Shown here: in pieces, positions 26,631-35,484 of the stretch | Position numbering within the stretch: the stretch's first letter is position 1 | How the letters are laid out: every line of letters starts with the position of its first letter | NCBI RefSeq assembly: GCF_019740335.1 | Contig: NZ_JAHXZS010000005.1 | Location: 62,001 to 126,000, forward strand | Length of the DNA: 64,000 bases | Source of the DNA: Alteraquisediminimonas sediminicola | Lineage (GTDB): Bacteria > Pseudomonadota > Alphaproteobacteria > Sphingomonadales > Sphingomonadaceae | Direction: 5' to 3' | The notes under the pieces: model-generated | Told to the model about the DNA's origin: nothing | The model's database searches: none | Seen by the model: the letters and a program-made list of their open reading frames with translations, nothing else | Program-made: the position numbers and the translations under genes

Positions 26631-28469
26631 TCACCAGCCGCATATCTGGCCCTTATTCTGGTCTTTCAACCACGTCATCAACGGCGCGAAATAGGCGATC
26701 ATCGCCGTGCCATCCATCTCGCGGCTGCCGGTAAAAGCCTGTAGCGCGTCCGGCCATGGCTTGCTCGCGCCCATGGCCAGCATCGCGTTCAACTTTTTGC
26801 CGACCTCTTTATTGCCGTAAAAGGAGCAGCGATGCAGCGGCCCCTGCCACCCGGCAATGTCGCAGGCCGCCTTGTAAAATTGGAACTGCAAGATGCGGGC
26901 GAGGAAATAGCGCGCATAAGGCGTGTTGCCCGGAATATGGAATTTCGCGCCGGGATCAAACGCGCTATCGGGCCGATCGGAGGGCGGGACCACGCCTTGA
27001 TATTGCAGGCGCAGATCATTCCAAGCCTTGGTATAATAAGCAGGGGGAATATTGCCGCCAAACACGCCCCAGCGCCATTTATCGACCATCAGGCCGAAGG
27101 GCAGAAACGCCACCTTGTCCATCGCCTGACGCAGCAACAGGCCAATATCCTTATCTTCGGACGGCACTTTGGCAGGATCGAGCAGGCCAATCTGCACCAG
27201 ATAGGCGGGCGTCATCGACAACGCGACCGTATCGCCAATCGCCTCGTGAAAGCCGTCATTCGCGCCGTTCAAATAGGTGAAGGGCTGTTTATTATACGCC
27301 CTTTGGTAATAATTATGACCGAGTTCATGATGGATGGTGACAAAGTCATTGCCATTGACCTTGGTGCACATCTTGACCCGCAGATCATCCTTGCCGTCCA
27401 CATCCCATGCCGATGCGTGGCACACCACTTCGCGATCCTGCGGCTTGACCAATTGGCTGCGCACCCAGAAACTTTGCGGCAAGGGTTCAAACCCCAATGA
27501 GGAGAAAAACCCCTCGCCCGCCTTGAACATTTTTTGCGGGTCATAGCCCTTGTCGTTCAACAAGGCCGTCAGGTCATAGCCAATGTCGCCCGCCCCGGCT
27601 GGCGCGACGATGTCATAAATGTCGCCCCATTCCTGCGCCCACATATTGCCCAGCAAATCGGCGCGGATCGGCCCGGTTTTGGCCTGCACCGCATTGCCAT
27701 ATTTGGCGTTGAGCTTGCCCCGGGTATAGCAATGCAATTCATCATATAATGGCTTCACTTGCAGCCAGAGCTTGTCCATCAGTCTCGCGAAATCATCGGC
27801 GGGCATATCATAGCCGGACCGCCACATCGCGCCAACATCCCGATAGCCCAGTTCGCGCGCGCCCTGATTGGCGATCTCGACCATCCGGGCATAATCGCCC
27901 TTCATCGGTGTGCCGACATTATCATGCCAGCTTGTCCACATTTCGCGCAATTTAGCCGGATCACGCACTTCGGCCATTTTCTGTTCGATGTCGGAGCCGT
28001 TGATCGGCTGGCCATCCAGCGTACCCTTGCCCTTGCCATAAGTGGACTGGAGCCGCGTCGCGATGGTGTTCAGCTCCAGCGCCGCGCCCTCGGTCGATGG
28101 CGCGGGCAGGACCAGCCCCTGCTTCATCATATCAAGCTTGCGCCTTGTATCGAACGACAGGCCCGCCACCTTATCAAACCGGGCCGCACCCTTGGCAAGC
28201 CGCACCCCCATATCGGTGCCGATCGTCCCGAAATAGGCGGCGAGCGCATCACTATCGTCGGTAATATAGGTGCTGTTCACCCATTGCGCCTGAGACGCAA
28301 TGACCATGAAATCGGCCTGTTCCTTCTCGGCCTGCGCGACAAAACTGTCTGCCTCAGCGATGCTGGGGCCGTTGGCAACGGCATTGCTGCGTGCCAGCAC
28401 CGGCGAATAGGCCAAGGCGGCGCACATCAGCGCCAGCTTTATGCCGCCATGAGAAAAAACAGTCTTCAT
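26631..28469 (-). CDS. M2 family peptidyl-dipeptidase (ACE-like), secreted
   Basis: A 612-residue zinc dipeptidyl carboxypeptidase related to angiotensin-converting enzyme. It removes C-terminal dipeptides from peptides, here presumably in the periplasm. A signal peptide (IKLALMCAALAYSPVLA) opens the protein. The zinc motif HHELGH stands near residue 380, with the third ligand Glu in HEAIGD about 25 residues later. Other family segments are DFVTIHHELGHNYY, YLNGANDGFHEAIGD and TYLVQIGLL-like text. Full length for a bacterial single-domain M2 enzyme. Monocistronic. Confidence 0.93.
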   Translation of the reverse strand: MKTVFSHGGIKLALMCAALAYSPVLARSNAVANGPSIAEADSFVAQAEKEQADFMVIASQAQWVNSTYITDDSDALAAYFGTIGTDMGVRLAKGAARFDKVAGLSFDTRRKLDMMKQGLVLPAPSTEGAALELNTIATRLQSTYGKGKGTLDGQPINGSDIEQKMAEVRDPAKLREMWTSWHDNVGTPMKGDYARMVEIANQGARELGYRDVGAMWRSGYDMPADDFARLMDKLWLQVKPLYDELHCYTRGKLNAKYGNAVQAKTGPIRADLLGNMWAQEWGDIYDIVAPAGAGDIGYDLTALLNDKGYDPQKMFKAGEGFFSSLGFEPLPQSFWVRSQLVKPQDREVVCHASAWDVDGKDDLRVKMCTKVNGNDFVTIHHELGHNYYQRAYNKQPFTYLNGANDGFHEAIGDTVALSMTPAYLVQIGLLDPAKVPSEDKDIGLLLRQAMDKVAFLPFGLMVDKWRWGVFGGNIPPAYYTKAWNDLRLQYQGVVPPSDRPDSAFDPGAKFHIPGNTPYARYFLARILQFQFYKAACDIAGWQGPLHRCSFYGNKEVGKKLNAMLAMGASKPWPDALQAFTGSREMDGTAMIAYFAPLMTWLKDQNKGQICGW

Positions 28470-28540
28470 ATAGGCTTACTCCACAGACCATGGCTGGATT
28501 CTCTCCAACCCCATCATGGTCGCGGGTTTATCGCCCGAGG

Positions 28541-29320
28541 TCAAGCGAGCAGAAAATCCCGCATCGCCCGCCCCATTTCCGGCTTGGCCACCGCATTCAT
28601 ATGATTGCCCGGCATCGACATATATCGCCCTTGCGGCAGCAATCGCGCCAAGGCCTCGGCAGAGCCATTATCCTGATCCTCCGTCCCGCAGATGACTGCC
28701 GTCGGATAGGGAATGGCCTTGAGTTCCGCTTCATGGCTATCGACAAAACTGCCCAACAGCCCGATCAACGCCGTCGCATCACCGCCCGTTGTTTTGAAAA
28801 ATGCTTCGGCCCGCCATGCCTCAGACCCTTGCGGATGCGTCCCGAGGTGCGAGAGAACCTCCCGGAAAAACGCGGCGCGATGGCCGGTATCGAGCATCCC
28901 CGCCAGCCCCATGCCCAGCACCATCGCGCGGCGCGGCGATACCGTCCCCCGGATCATCATCCGCAACACCGTCCGCCCGCCCAAGGAATAGCCGCCCAGA
29001 TCATAATCGGTCAGCCCCAGATGGCGGATCAGTGCCACCGCGTCATCGGCCAGCACATCAAGCGGATAGGCCGCCGGATCATGCGGCGCGGCACTTTCGC
29101 CATGCGCGCGCAAATCCGGCATGATCACCCGGAAACCGGCCTCCGCCAACACACGCGCATGGCCATATTTGATCCAATTGATATGCGCCGAGGAAAAAAG
29201 GCCGTGGATCAGGACCAAGGGCCTACCAACACCCATTTCATGCCACGCCAATCGCGCCCCATCTTCTGCGGTAAAAAAATGGGTCGTGAGGGGTGCGGCC
29301 ACCAAAGGCAGATCGGTCAA
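28541..29320 (-). CDS. Alpha/beta hydrolase
   Basis: A 259-residue alpha/beta-fold hydrolase. The oxyanion region is LVLIHGLFSS, the nucleophile elbow GYSLGG places Ser at 112, the acid is D215 or D217 (CGTEDQDN), and the histidine is H240 (GNHMNAV). No signal peptide, so cytoplasmic. Substrate unknown; esters and lactones are typical for the family. It stands 71 bases downstream of the start of the M2 peptidase gene, on the same strand but upstream in transcription, and could be cotranscribed with it. Confidence 0.88.
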   Translation of the reverse strand: MTDLPLVAAPLTTHFFTAEDGARLAWHEMGVGRPLVLIHGLFSSAHINWIKYGHARVLAEAGFRVIMPDLRAHGESAAPHDPAAYPLDVLADDAVALIRHLGLTDYDLGGYSLGGRTVLRMMIRGTVSPRRAMVLGMGLAGMLDTGHRAAFFREVLSHLGTHPQGSEAWRAEAFFKTTGGDATALIGLLGSFVDSHEAELKAIPYPTAVICGTEDQDNGSAEALARLLPQGRYMSMPGNHMNAVAKPEMGRAMRDFLLA

Positions 29321-29524
29321 GGCAATGATCCTGATATTAACAGGGCCGGATTGATCAAACGGCCCCTATTTCGGTGCTTTTCACCCTAGCCTATGCGGCA
29401 GACAACCGACAAATTCAACCACGCGCCCCCCAAACGGGCGCGGCCAATCACCCCTGATTTAGGGGAGTTTAACTGTCCCCATCTGCATAACCGTCGATAT
29501 TCCGCAGATTTGGGGCTCTCACCC

Positions 29525-29558
29525 TTGAAAATCCACATAAAACAGCTATGTTCAATGA
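29525..29558 (+). promoter_or_regulatory. Candidate promoter of the Rrf2 gene
   Basis: TTGAAA (29525-29530), a 16-bp gap and TATGTT (29547-29552) resemble -35 and -10 elements. The ATG at 29559 begins six bases after the -10 box and has no Shine-Dalgarno, so transcription would start at or next to the initiation codon (leaderless mRNA). Upstream, two small hairpins (29422-29442 and 29451-29465) lie in the 238-bp divergent intergenic region. Confidence 0.4.
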
Positions 29559-29990
29559 ATGCTTACCCAGCGATCCAGATACGCGATGCGCGCCATGTTG
29601 TTGCTGGCGAAGCAATCGGCGGAATCCGGCCCGCTACCGATGAGCGTGATCGCCAAAGAGGCGCAAGTCCCGCGCAAATTTCTCGAAATCATCCTGACCG
29701 AATTGCGCGAGGCGGGCATGGTCGCCAGCCATCGTGGCAAGCTCGGCGGCTTTACCCTTGCCAAGCCGCCACATCTCATCAGCCTTGGCGACATTATTCG
29801 CAAGATGGAGGGGCCACTCGCGCTCGTGCCATGCGTCAGCCACACTGCCTATAAGCGCTGCAAGGACTGCAAGGATGAGGCGAGCTGCGCCATTCGCCGC
29901 GCGATGATGGTCGTGCGCGACGATACCGCCCGCATCCTCGACGGCACCAGCCTGTTGGACGCCCTCGCGGAAAACCGCGCGGCGGCCTGA
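29559..29990 (+). CDS. Rrf2-family transcriptional regulator
   Basis: A 143-residue Rrf2/IscR-type winged-helix regulator: [15 protein letters not shown], then the helix-turn-helix [19 protein letters not shown] and the wing [11 protein letters not shown]. The C-terminal part has four cysteines, C92, C101, C104 and C110 ([21 protein letters not shown] region), suited to bind an iron-sulfur cluster as in IscR or NsrR, though the spacing CX8CX2CX5C is not identical to IscR. It probably senses iron-sulfur status, nitric oxide or oxidants. The target is unknown; mscL lies 98 bases downstream. Confidence 0.9.
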   Translation: MLTQRSRYAMRAMLLLAKQSAESGPLPMSVIAKEAQVPRKFLEIILTELREAGMVASHRGKLGGFTLAKPPHLISLGDIIRKMEGPLALVPCVSHTAYKRCKDCKDEASCAIRRAMMVVRDDTARILDGTSLLDALAENRAAA

Positions 29991-30087
29991 TCAGCCCCCG
30001 TCTATCGGCAAATCCCGTAGCTTGACTATCCCGCTATTCAGCCTGACAAGTCCGCAAATAGATAACCACCCGGGAGGTCGGAAAATC

Positions 30088-30510
30088 ATGGCATTATTCA
30101 GCGAATTCAAAGCATTTATCAATCGTGGCAATGTGCTTGATCTGGCGGTCGGTGTCATCATCGGCGCGGCCTTTGGCAAGATCGTGTCTTCGCTCACTGA
30201 TAATCTGATCATGCCGGTCATCTCCGCCATTATCGGCGGGATCGACTTTTCCAATCTCTATATCGTCTTGGGCCATGCACCGGACGGGGCCAATGATCTG
30301 GCCGCGCTCAAGGCTGCGGGCGTACCAGTGCTGGCCTATGGCAGCTTTATCGGTGAGGCGATCAACTTCATGATCCTCGCCTTTGTCGTGTTCATGATCG
30401 TACGCACCGCCAGCAAGCTCATCAAGCCTGCCGAAGTCGCCCCTGCCGGTGATCCGGCGGATGTGCTATTGTTGCGCGAAATTCTCGGCGAGCTGAAAAA
30501 GCGCGACTAA
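30088..30510 (+). CDS. mscL: Large-conductance mechanosensitive channel
   Basis: MscL is a pentameric inner-membrane channel that opens under membrane tension to release solutes on osmotic downshift. The 140-residue protein has the N-terminal amphipathic helix [13 protein letters not shown]1 [18 protein letters not shown] with the pore-constricting residues, a periplasmic loop of usual size, TM2 ([12 protein letters not shown]) and the C-terminal bundle with [11 protein letters not shown]. The ATG at 30088 follows GGGAGGT; 22 extra codons upstream are not conserved in the family. Confidence 0.96.
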   Translation: MALFSEFKAFINRGNVLDLAVGVIIGAAFGKIVSSLTDNLIMPVISAIIGGIDFSNLYIVLGHAPDGANDLAALKAAGVPVLAYGSFIGEAINFMILAFVVFMIVRTASKLIKPAEVAPAGDPADVLLLREILGELKKRD

Positions 30511-30535
30511 ATCTTTCAGGACGGAACAACCACCA

Positions 30536-31252
30536 ATGACGACGACCATTGCCCCGGACGAGGCGGCTCATTTTGGCGCCATGGCGGCGGATTGGTGGAA
30601 TCCGCACGGTAGTTCCAAGCCGTTGCACCAATTGAACCCGGTGCGCCTTGCCTATATCCGCCAGCAGATCGACCGGCATTTCGGCACCAGCCTTGCCAAC
30701 CGCACGCCCTTATCCGGCAAGACGGTATTGGATGCAGGGTGCGGGGCGGGCCTGTTGTGCGAACCACTGGCGCGATTGGGCGGCAATGTCACCGGCCTTG
30801 ATGCCGCGCCCGAAAATATCGCGGTGGCCAAAGCCCATGCCGCGCCGCAAAGCCTCGCCATCGATTATCGCTGCGGCGAAGTGGCGGCGCTGGACGGCCA
30901 GTTCGATCTTGTCACCTCGATGGAGGTGATCGAGCATGTCACCGATCCGGACGCGTTCATCACGGCGCTTGCCGCCCGCTTGGCCCCCCATGGCCTGATG
31001 ATCCTCTCCACCCCGAACCGGACGGCATTATCCCGGCTGATGATGATCGACATTGGCGAGGGCCTTGGCCAAATCCCCAAAGGCACCCATCATTGGGACC
31101 AGTTTATTGCCCCGGATGAACTCGGACAATTGCTCGCCACGCATCAGATGCAGGTGATCGACCGCCACGGTATCGCATGGTCCCCGGCCAAGGGCTTTCA
31201 CCTCTCCGACCGGCTGGACCTCAATTATCTGGTGACGGCGATCCGCGCCTAA
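30536..31252 (+). CDS. ubiG: Ubiquinone biosynthesis O-methyltransferase
   Basis: UbiG carries out both O-methylations in ubiquinone synthesis using S-adenosylmethionine. The 238-residue protein starts with the family signature HFGAMAADWWNPHGSSKPLHQLNPVR. The SAM motif is VLDAGCGAGLL (about 64-74), and SMEVIEHV plus KGTHHWDQFI follow. It has a membrane-associating region between the core strands. It begins 25 bases after mscL, and its stop overlaps the convergent PepSY gene by four bases (31249-31252). Confidence 0.96.
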   Translation: MTTTIAPDEAAHFGAMAADWWNPHGSSKPLHQLNPVRLAYIRQQIDRHFGTSLANRTPLSGKTVLDAGCGAGLLCEPLARLGGNVTGLDAAPENIAVAKAHAAPQSLAIDYRCGEVAALDGQFDLVTSMEVIEHVTDPDAFITALAARLAPHGLMILSTPNRTALSRLMMIDIGEGLGQIPKGTHHWDQFIAPDELGQLLATHQMQVIDRHGIAWSPAKGFHLSDRLDLNYLVTAIRA

Positions 31253-32601
31253 GCCCGCTTCATCCCCAGCCAGCGGGCCACACCGGGCAGGCGCGGCAAG
31301 ATCAACAGATCGAACAACAGCATCAACAGCAAAGATGCGGCCAGCAACGGCAGCAATGCCGCAAGGCCGAAGATGATCGCCATCACCCCGCCCATGCGCG
31401 GGGGCATATGCGGCAAGGGGGGCGCGCCCAATTGCTGCGCGGGCTTACGCCGCCGCCACATGACGAAACCGCTGATCGACAGCAAGACCAACCCGGCCGC
31501 CGTCAACACGCCGATCAACTGGTTGATGGGACCAAACAACTGCCCCTCATGCCATGCGACGCCATAGCCGATCACCCGGTCGATCACATGCTTATCGGCA
31601 AAGCCTTCGCGCGACAATAAATTGCCGGTCGCCATGTCGTAAGTGATGCTGATGCGCTGTGGCCGGTTCTGGCTATCCGATTTGACCGTCCATGCCATGT
31701 TGGCGGCTGCGCCGGGCGGGCTGATCAGCACCGGAAAGGCGAGATGTGCCGCCTTGGCTTTAGCAACAATATCGGCCAGCCCCGCCATCTTCATGCCCGC
31801 CGCCGCCATCCGCATCATCGCCTGATGATCATGTTCGGCATGTGCGCCGCCGCCATTGTCATCAGCGGGCGGCTTGCCGCCAATCGTCCAGTCTTGGCGC
31901 CCTTTGACCCAGCCCATTTCGGCGCGCACGCTTTTGAAAGCGCTGCCCCAGACATCGGCCCAAGGCAGACCCGTCAGCAGCAACACCAAAGCCAGCCCCG
32001 CGACCCAGAAACCGGTGACGGCATGCAAATCGCGCCAGATAATGCCCGATCCTTTGGACAGGCGCGGCCACAATACCCCCGCCAAGCCGCGCCCACGCGG
32101 CCACCAGAGATAGAGGCCCGTCACCACCATCACGATGGCCCAACTCGCCGCCAGTTCGACCAGCCAACTCCCCCGCTGGCCGATCAGCAATTGCCCATGC
32201 AGCCGATGATCAAAGGCCATGATCCGGCTTTCGGGATCGATGCTGCCCAACACCCGGCCCTGTGGCGAGACAAAGACATCGCGCATCGCAATGCCATCCG
32301 CCAAGGCCAGATGGATCATCGCCGCATCGCCCACCCGTTCCGGCAGGCGGTAGCTATGAAACTGGCTGTGCGGAAAGGCCGCAAGCGCGGCATCAAGCTG
32401 GACATTGGGCGATACTTCATGGGTCGTCGGCAATTGCTGATAAGCGCGTTCTTCCCATCGTTCGACCTGCGGCTTGAACAGATACAGCGCACCCGAAAGC
32501 GAGAGCATGAGGATGAACGGGATCACGAACAGCCCGGCATAAAAATGCCAGCGCCAAATCATGCGATAAAATGCAGCCTTGCGGTGAGATGTCGTGGTCA
32601 T
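31249..32601 (-). CDS. PepSY-associated transmembrane protein (PiuB-like)
   Basis: A 450-residue inner-membrane protein with about five hydrophobic segments (residues 20-42, 146-168, 192-214, 366-388 and 410-435). The opening RMIWRWHFYAGLFVIPFI and the GLYLWWPRG motif are typical of PepSY_TM/PiuB proteins, which accompany TonB-dependent siderophore or metal receptors and may reduce the metal ligand in the periplasm. A periplasmic loop holds a His cluster (residues 254-259, HAEHDHQ) and many Met (about 262-272), suggesting metal contact. It begins just one base from the stop of the TonB receptor gene. Confidence 0.88.
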   Translation of the reverse strand: MTTTSHRKAAFYRMIWRWHFYAGLFVIPFILMLSLSGALYLFKPQVERWEERAYQQLPTTHEVSPNVQLDAALAAFPHSQFHSYRLPERVGDAAMIHLALADGIAMRDVFVSPQGRVLGSIDPESRIMAFDHRLHGQLLIGQRGSWLVELAASWAIVMVVTGLYLWWPRGRGLAGVLWPRLSKGSGIIWRDLHAVTGFWVAGLALVLLLTGLPWADVWGSAFKSVRAEMGWVKGRQDWTIGGKPPADDNGGGAHAEHDHQAMMRMAAAGMKMAGLADIVAKAKAAHLAFPVLISPPGAAANMAWTVKSDSQNRPQRISITYDMATGNLLSREGFADKHVIDRVIGYGVAWHEGQLFGPINQLIGVLTAAGLVLLSISGFVMWRRRKPAQQLGAPPLPHMPPRMGGVMAIIFGLAALLPLLAASLLLMLLFDLLILPRLPGVARWLGMKRA

Positions 32602-32602
32602 G

Positions 32603-34858
32603 TCAGATTTTCGCTTTCAGATCGACGACGAAGCTGCGCTGCGGCAATGGATGCGCCACATAGGCCTTGTCATTGAAGATATTATCGACGCCGATATTCA
32701 ACTGGAGGTTGCGATTGAGGTCGATCGATGCCCGTGCATCCACGGTGAAATATGCCGACTGAAAGCCATAGCCATCGCCCCGGACCAGCCCGAACAGATC
32801 GGAATTGGGCGTTGAGGCATAACGCCAGCCGAGCGATAATTTCACCGGTTCGGCAATTTGATAGCGAATATTGCCATTGGCCCGCCATGTCGGGATGCGC
32901 GGGAATTTGACGCCCTCTGCCGACCGATTGACGAGATTGCGGACGGTTCTGGCATCGATCCAAGCAATATTGGCATCCGCATCAAGCCCCGTGATCAGGA
33001 CATTGCGCGCCTCACCGATTAACTCGACCCCATATTGCCGGACCTTGTCGATATTCTTGTAGGAGGTGATGACCGTACCGAACTGATTCAGCCCGCTAAA
33101 GCTGAAGATCGCGTCGTTGATGCCCTGATAAAACAGGCTCGCCGTCACCTGCATCTGGCCGAAACGCCGCCGGACGATCAGATTTGCATCCTTGGACTTT
33201 TCAGGGCGCAGGTTCGGATCATGGCTTTGCGGGTCGATCTGCCGAGACACATCATCGAACCGGCCTTGGAACAATTCCCCGACCGTGGGAAAGCGCACCG
33301 CGCTACCAAGGCTGATCTGCACATCAACATCGCCCAAAATCCGGCCTTGCAGGCTGAGCTTGGGGCTGATCGCCTCATCATGGCGATGGGCATATCGGCT
33401 GGACAGGCGCGCGCCGCTGACGGCCTTGTCGATCCCCCCGCCAAAGGCGCGCCAGCGATCATAACGCACGCCGCCCGTCAGGGTGAAATGCCCGCCAAGA
33501 TCATAAGCGTCCTCGACCCACAGGCCCCATAGGCTGGTCTTGCCATAGGTCGCGCTGGTAAAGACCGGCGCGGTGGCTCGCCGCCAATTGCTCGTATTGA
33601 AATTGTCCTGCGCCATTTCATACACATTGGCGTTCAGCCCGACCCCCCATTTATGACGACCCGATTGGCGGTCCAACGTCACATCGCCGGTCCACCATCC
33701 TGTATTCTTCTGCACCGTCTGCGTGCCTTTGCCCTGCGATGCCCCGGTCAGATAATCATTGGAGGTGCGCGCATCCTGTGTCGGGATCCAATAATGCGAC
33801 AGATTGGTCGCAACATCCCAACCAAGTAGCGGCCCGTTGAGTTTCAGCCCCGCCAGATATTCCAGACGCTCGGTCGTCGACATATTCAGCCCGGTCGCAT
33901 TCCATGTCCGGCCCGCAAGGCTGACCTTGCCCTGATAGACCGGACTGCCCGCGCCATCGCGCAAGAAACTGCGGCTGTCCTCCAATATCTGCCGGGTTTT
34001 CCAGACAAAGCCGAGCGCCTCGATATCCCAGCCATTTTCCGCCGCATAACCGATCCGCAACCGGCCCTGATCCTGCGTCACATCCACCGGCGATGCACCG
34101 CCAAATACCGGGGCCGCCAAGCGGGGATCGACAAAAGCCCCGCTCACGGCCACGCCGGTCCCGCTGCTGGGGGTCAGCAGATGATAGGTCATCGACTGGC
34201 CGATATTGTGGAAATGACGATAGCCGCCGCGCACCCGCCACGGCCCATCGGCCTGTTTATACGATGCACCAGCCTCTACGCTATATCCCTGAAACACCTC
34301 ATCATAGCCATATTCCTTGAACGGCATGATCATGGTCTGGGTGGTGGCATAGGCCGAGGTGCCTTCCGGTGATTTCGTCGTCACCGAAATCACGCCACCC
34401 ATCGAATTCCCGCCATAACGCGCGGCATAAGGGCCATAGACAAGATCGAACTGGCGCACTTCCGATGGCCCGACGACATTCCATTTCGGTGGATAATCCC
34501 AACGATTGCCGAGGAAATTGGACACGACGAACCCATCGACCAGCACGATCGTCCGCGCGCTCTGGATCGTATTCGCCCCGCGCAGGGCGACGACCGCATT
34601 ATCATCCCCGGCAAAGCGTTTGCGGACGAAGAAATTGGGGGCGTATTTCATCAAGTCTTCGACATTGACGGCGTTGATCGCTTCAAACTCTTTATCGCCC
34701 AACGACACGGACAGACCGCGCGGGACGACCGTGATCGGGGCTTCATTCTGGCCGATCACGATGATGTCGGCGGCGGCGTTTTCCGCCTCGGCAAAAGCGG
34801 GCGTCACAGAGGCGACAAGCAGGCCCATCGCCAGCCGCGCGCATTGTTCAATTTGCAT
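32603..34858 (-). CDS. TonB-dependent outer-membrane receptor
   Basis: A 751-residue outer-membrane receptor. The signal peptide ends at AFA-EAE (about residue 23), followed by a TonB-box-like DIIVIGQ. The plug domain follows with NVEDLMKYAPNFFVRKRFAG, VALRGANTIQSARTIVLVDG and YGPYAARYGGNSMGGVISVTTK. The C-terminal beta-barrel ends with an aromatic-flanked NDKAYVAHPLPQRSFVVDLKAKI-type strand. The ligand is not evident. Its link to a PepSY protein with a His/Met loop and to a DUF2946 protein points to a metal or metal-chelate such as iron or copper. It appears to be the middle gene of a three-gene unit. Confidence 0.93.
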   Translation of the reverse strand: MQIEQCARLAMGLLVASVTPAFAEAENAAADIIVIGQNEAPITVVPRGLSVSLGDKEFEAINAVNVEDLMKYAPNFFVRKRFAGDDNAVVALRGANTIQSARTIVLVDGFVVSNFLGNRWDYPPKWNVVGPSEVRQFDLVYGPYAARYGGNSMGGVISVTTKSPEGTSAYATTQTMIMPFKEYGYDEVFQGYSVEAGASYKQADGPWRVRGGYRHFHNIGQSMTYHLLTPSSGTGVAVSGAFVDPRLAAPVFGGASPVDVTQDQGRLRIGYAAENGWDIEALGFVWKTRQILEDSRSFLRDGAGSPVYQGKVSLAGRTWNATGLNMSTTERLEYLAGLKLNGPLLGWDVATNLSHYWIPTQDARTSNDYLTGASQGKGTQTVQKNTGWWTGDVTLDRQSGRHKWGVGLNANVYEMAQDNFNTSNWRRATAPVFTSATYGKTSLWGLWVEDAYDLGGHFTLTGGVRYDRWRAFGGGIDKAVSGARLSSRYAHRHDEAISPKLSLQGRILGDVDVQISLGSAVRFPTVGELFQGRFDDVSRQIDPQSHDPNLRPEKSKDANLIVRRRFGQMQVTASLFYQGINDAIFSFSGLNQFGTVITSYKNIDKVRQYGVELIGEARNVLITGLDADANIAWIDARTVRNLVNRSAEGVKFPRIPTWRANGNIRYQIAEPVKLSLGWRYASTPNSDLFGLVRGDGYGFQSAYFTVDARASIDLNRNLQLNIGVDNIFNDKAYVAHPLPQRSFVVDLKAKI

Positions 34859-34932
34859 AAATCTCTCTCATTCAAGCAGATAGGCGCGCACAGCTCAACA
34901 GAGCTGGCCAAACAGGCTGGCGCGCTTAAAAA

Positions 34933-35340
34933 TCAGGCTTGAATGAAGGCAGGCGGTCCGATGGCAGGCGGCGGCGGCGCGGCCAGACGATGCGGGGTGA
35001 GATCGGCAATCGCCATGCCCCCGGCCAATCCGGCCAATGGCGGCATGGCCAGCGCGAGCAAGGGCTGCACCGCCAACAGGGCGGCACTGCCCAAGGCAGA
35101 GGCAAAGATGCAATGATCGCCTGCCGCCTGATGCGATGAGGCCGGGGCCTTTTTATCGACATTCACCGTGACATCCACCGCGCCCTTGGGGGTGCAAAGC
35201 GTGATGGTCAGGCCGTGCGCCGATGCCATCGGCATATAGCCCGCCGGGACCAGCACGCGCATCGCCAGCACAAGCAGCAGCACAGGTCCCATCAGGGCCA
35301 GCGCCATCTTCTGCCGATTATGGATCAACGCGCGAATCAT
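34933..35340 (-). CDS. DUF2946 family protein
   Basis: A 135-residue protein with an N-terminal hydrophobic segment (MALALMGPVLLLVLAMRVL) followed by VPAGYMPM and TLCTPKGAV, then DHCIFASALGSAAL and a second hydrophobic stretch. This CxP...H-C pattern fits DUF2946, a family often encoded beside metal-related TonB receptors, copper proteins and PepSY genes; no biochemical function is known. The C-terminus is Pro/Ala-rich. The ATG at 35340 is chosen since it precedes the conserved region; a frame to 35418 is possible. It lies 74 bases upstream of the TonB receptor on the same strand. Confidence 0.8.
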   Translation of the reverse strand: MIRALIHNRQKMALALMGPVLLLVLAMRVLVPAGYMPMASAHGLTITLCTPKGAVDVTVNVDKKAPASSHQAAGDHCIFASALGSAALLAVQPLLALAMPPLAGLAGGMAIADLTPHRLAAPPPPAIGPPAFIQA

Positions 35341-35484
35341 CGTGTCGCGCTTTGCGCCCGCTATGGCCGATTGGCAAGATCGCGACACGCCCCGATTATG
35401 TGCGCTGCAACATAGCATTTGTCATTCACAAGGAATTCTGCCAGTTTTCATGGCCAAGCCTTAGGTCAGGGAGACCCGCCACCG

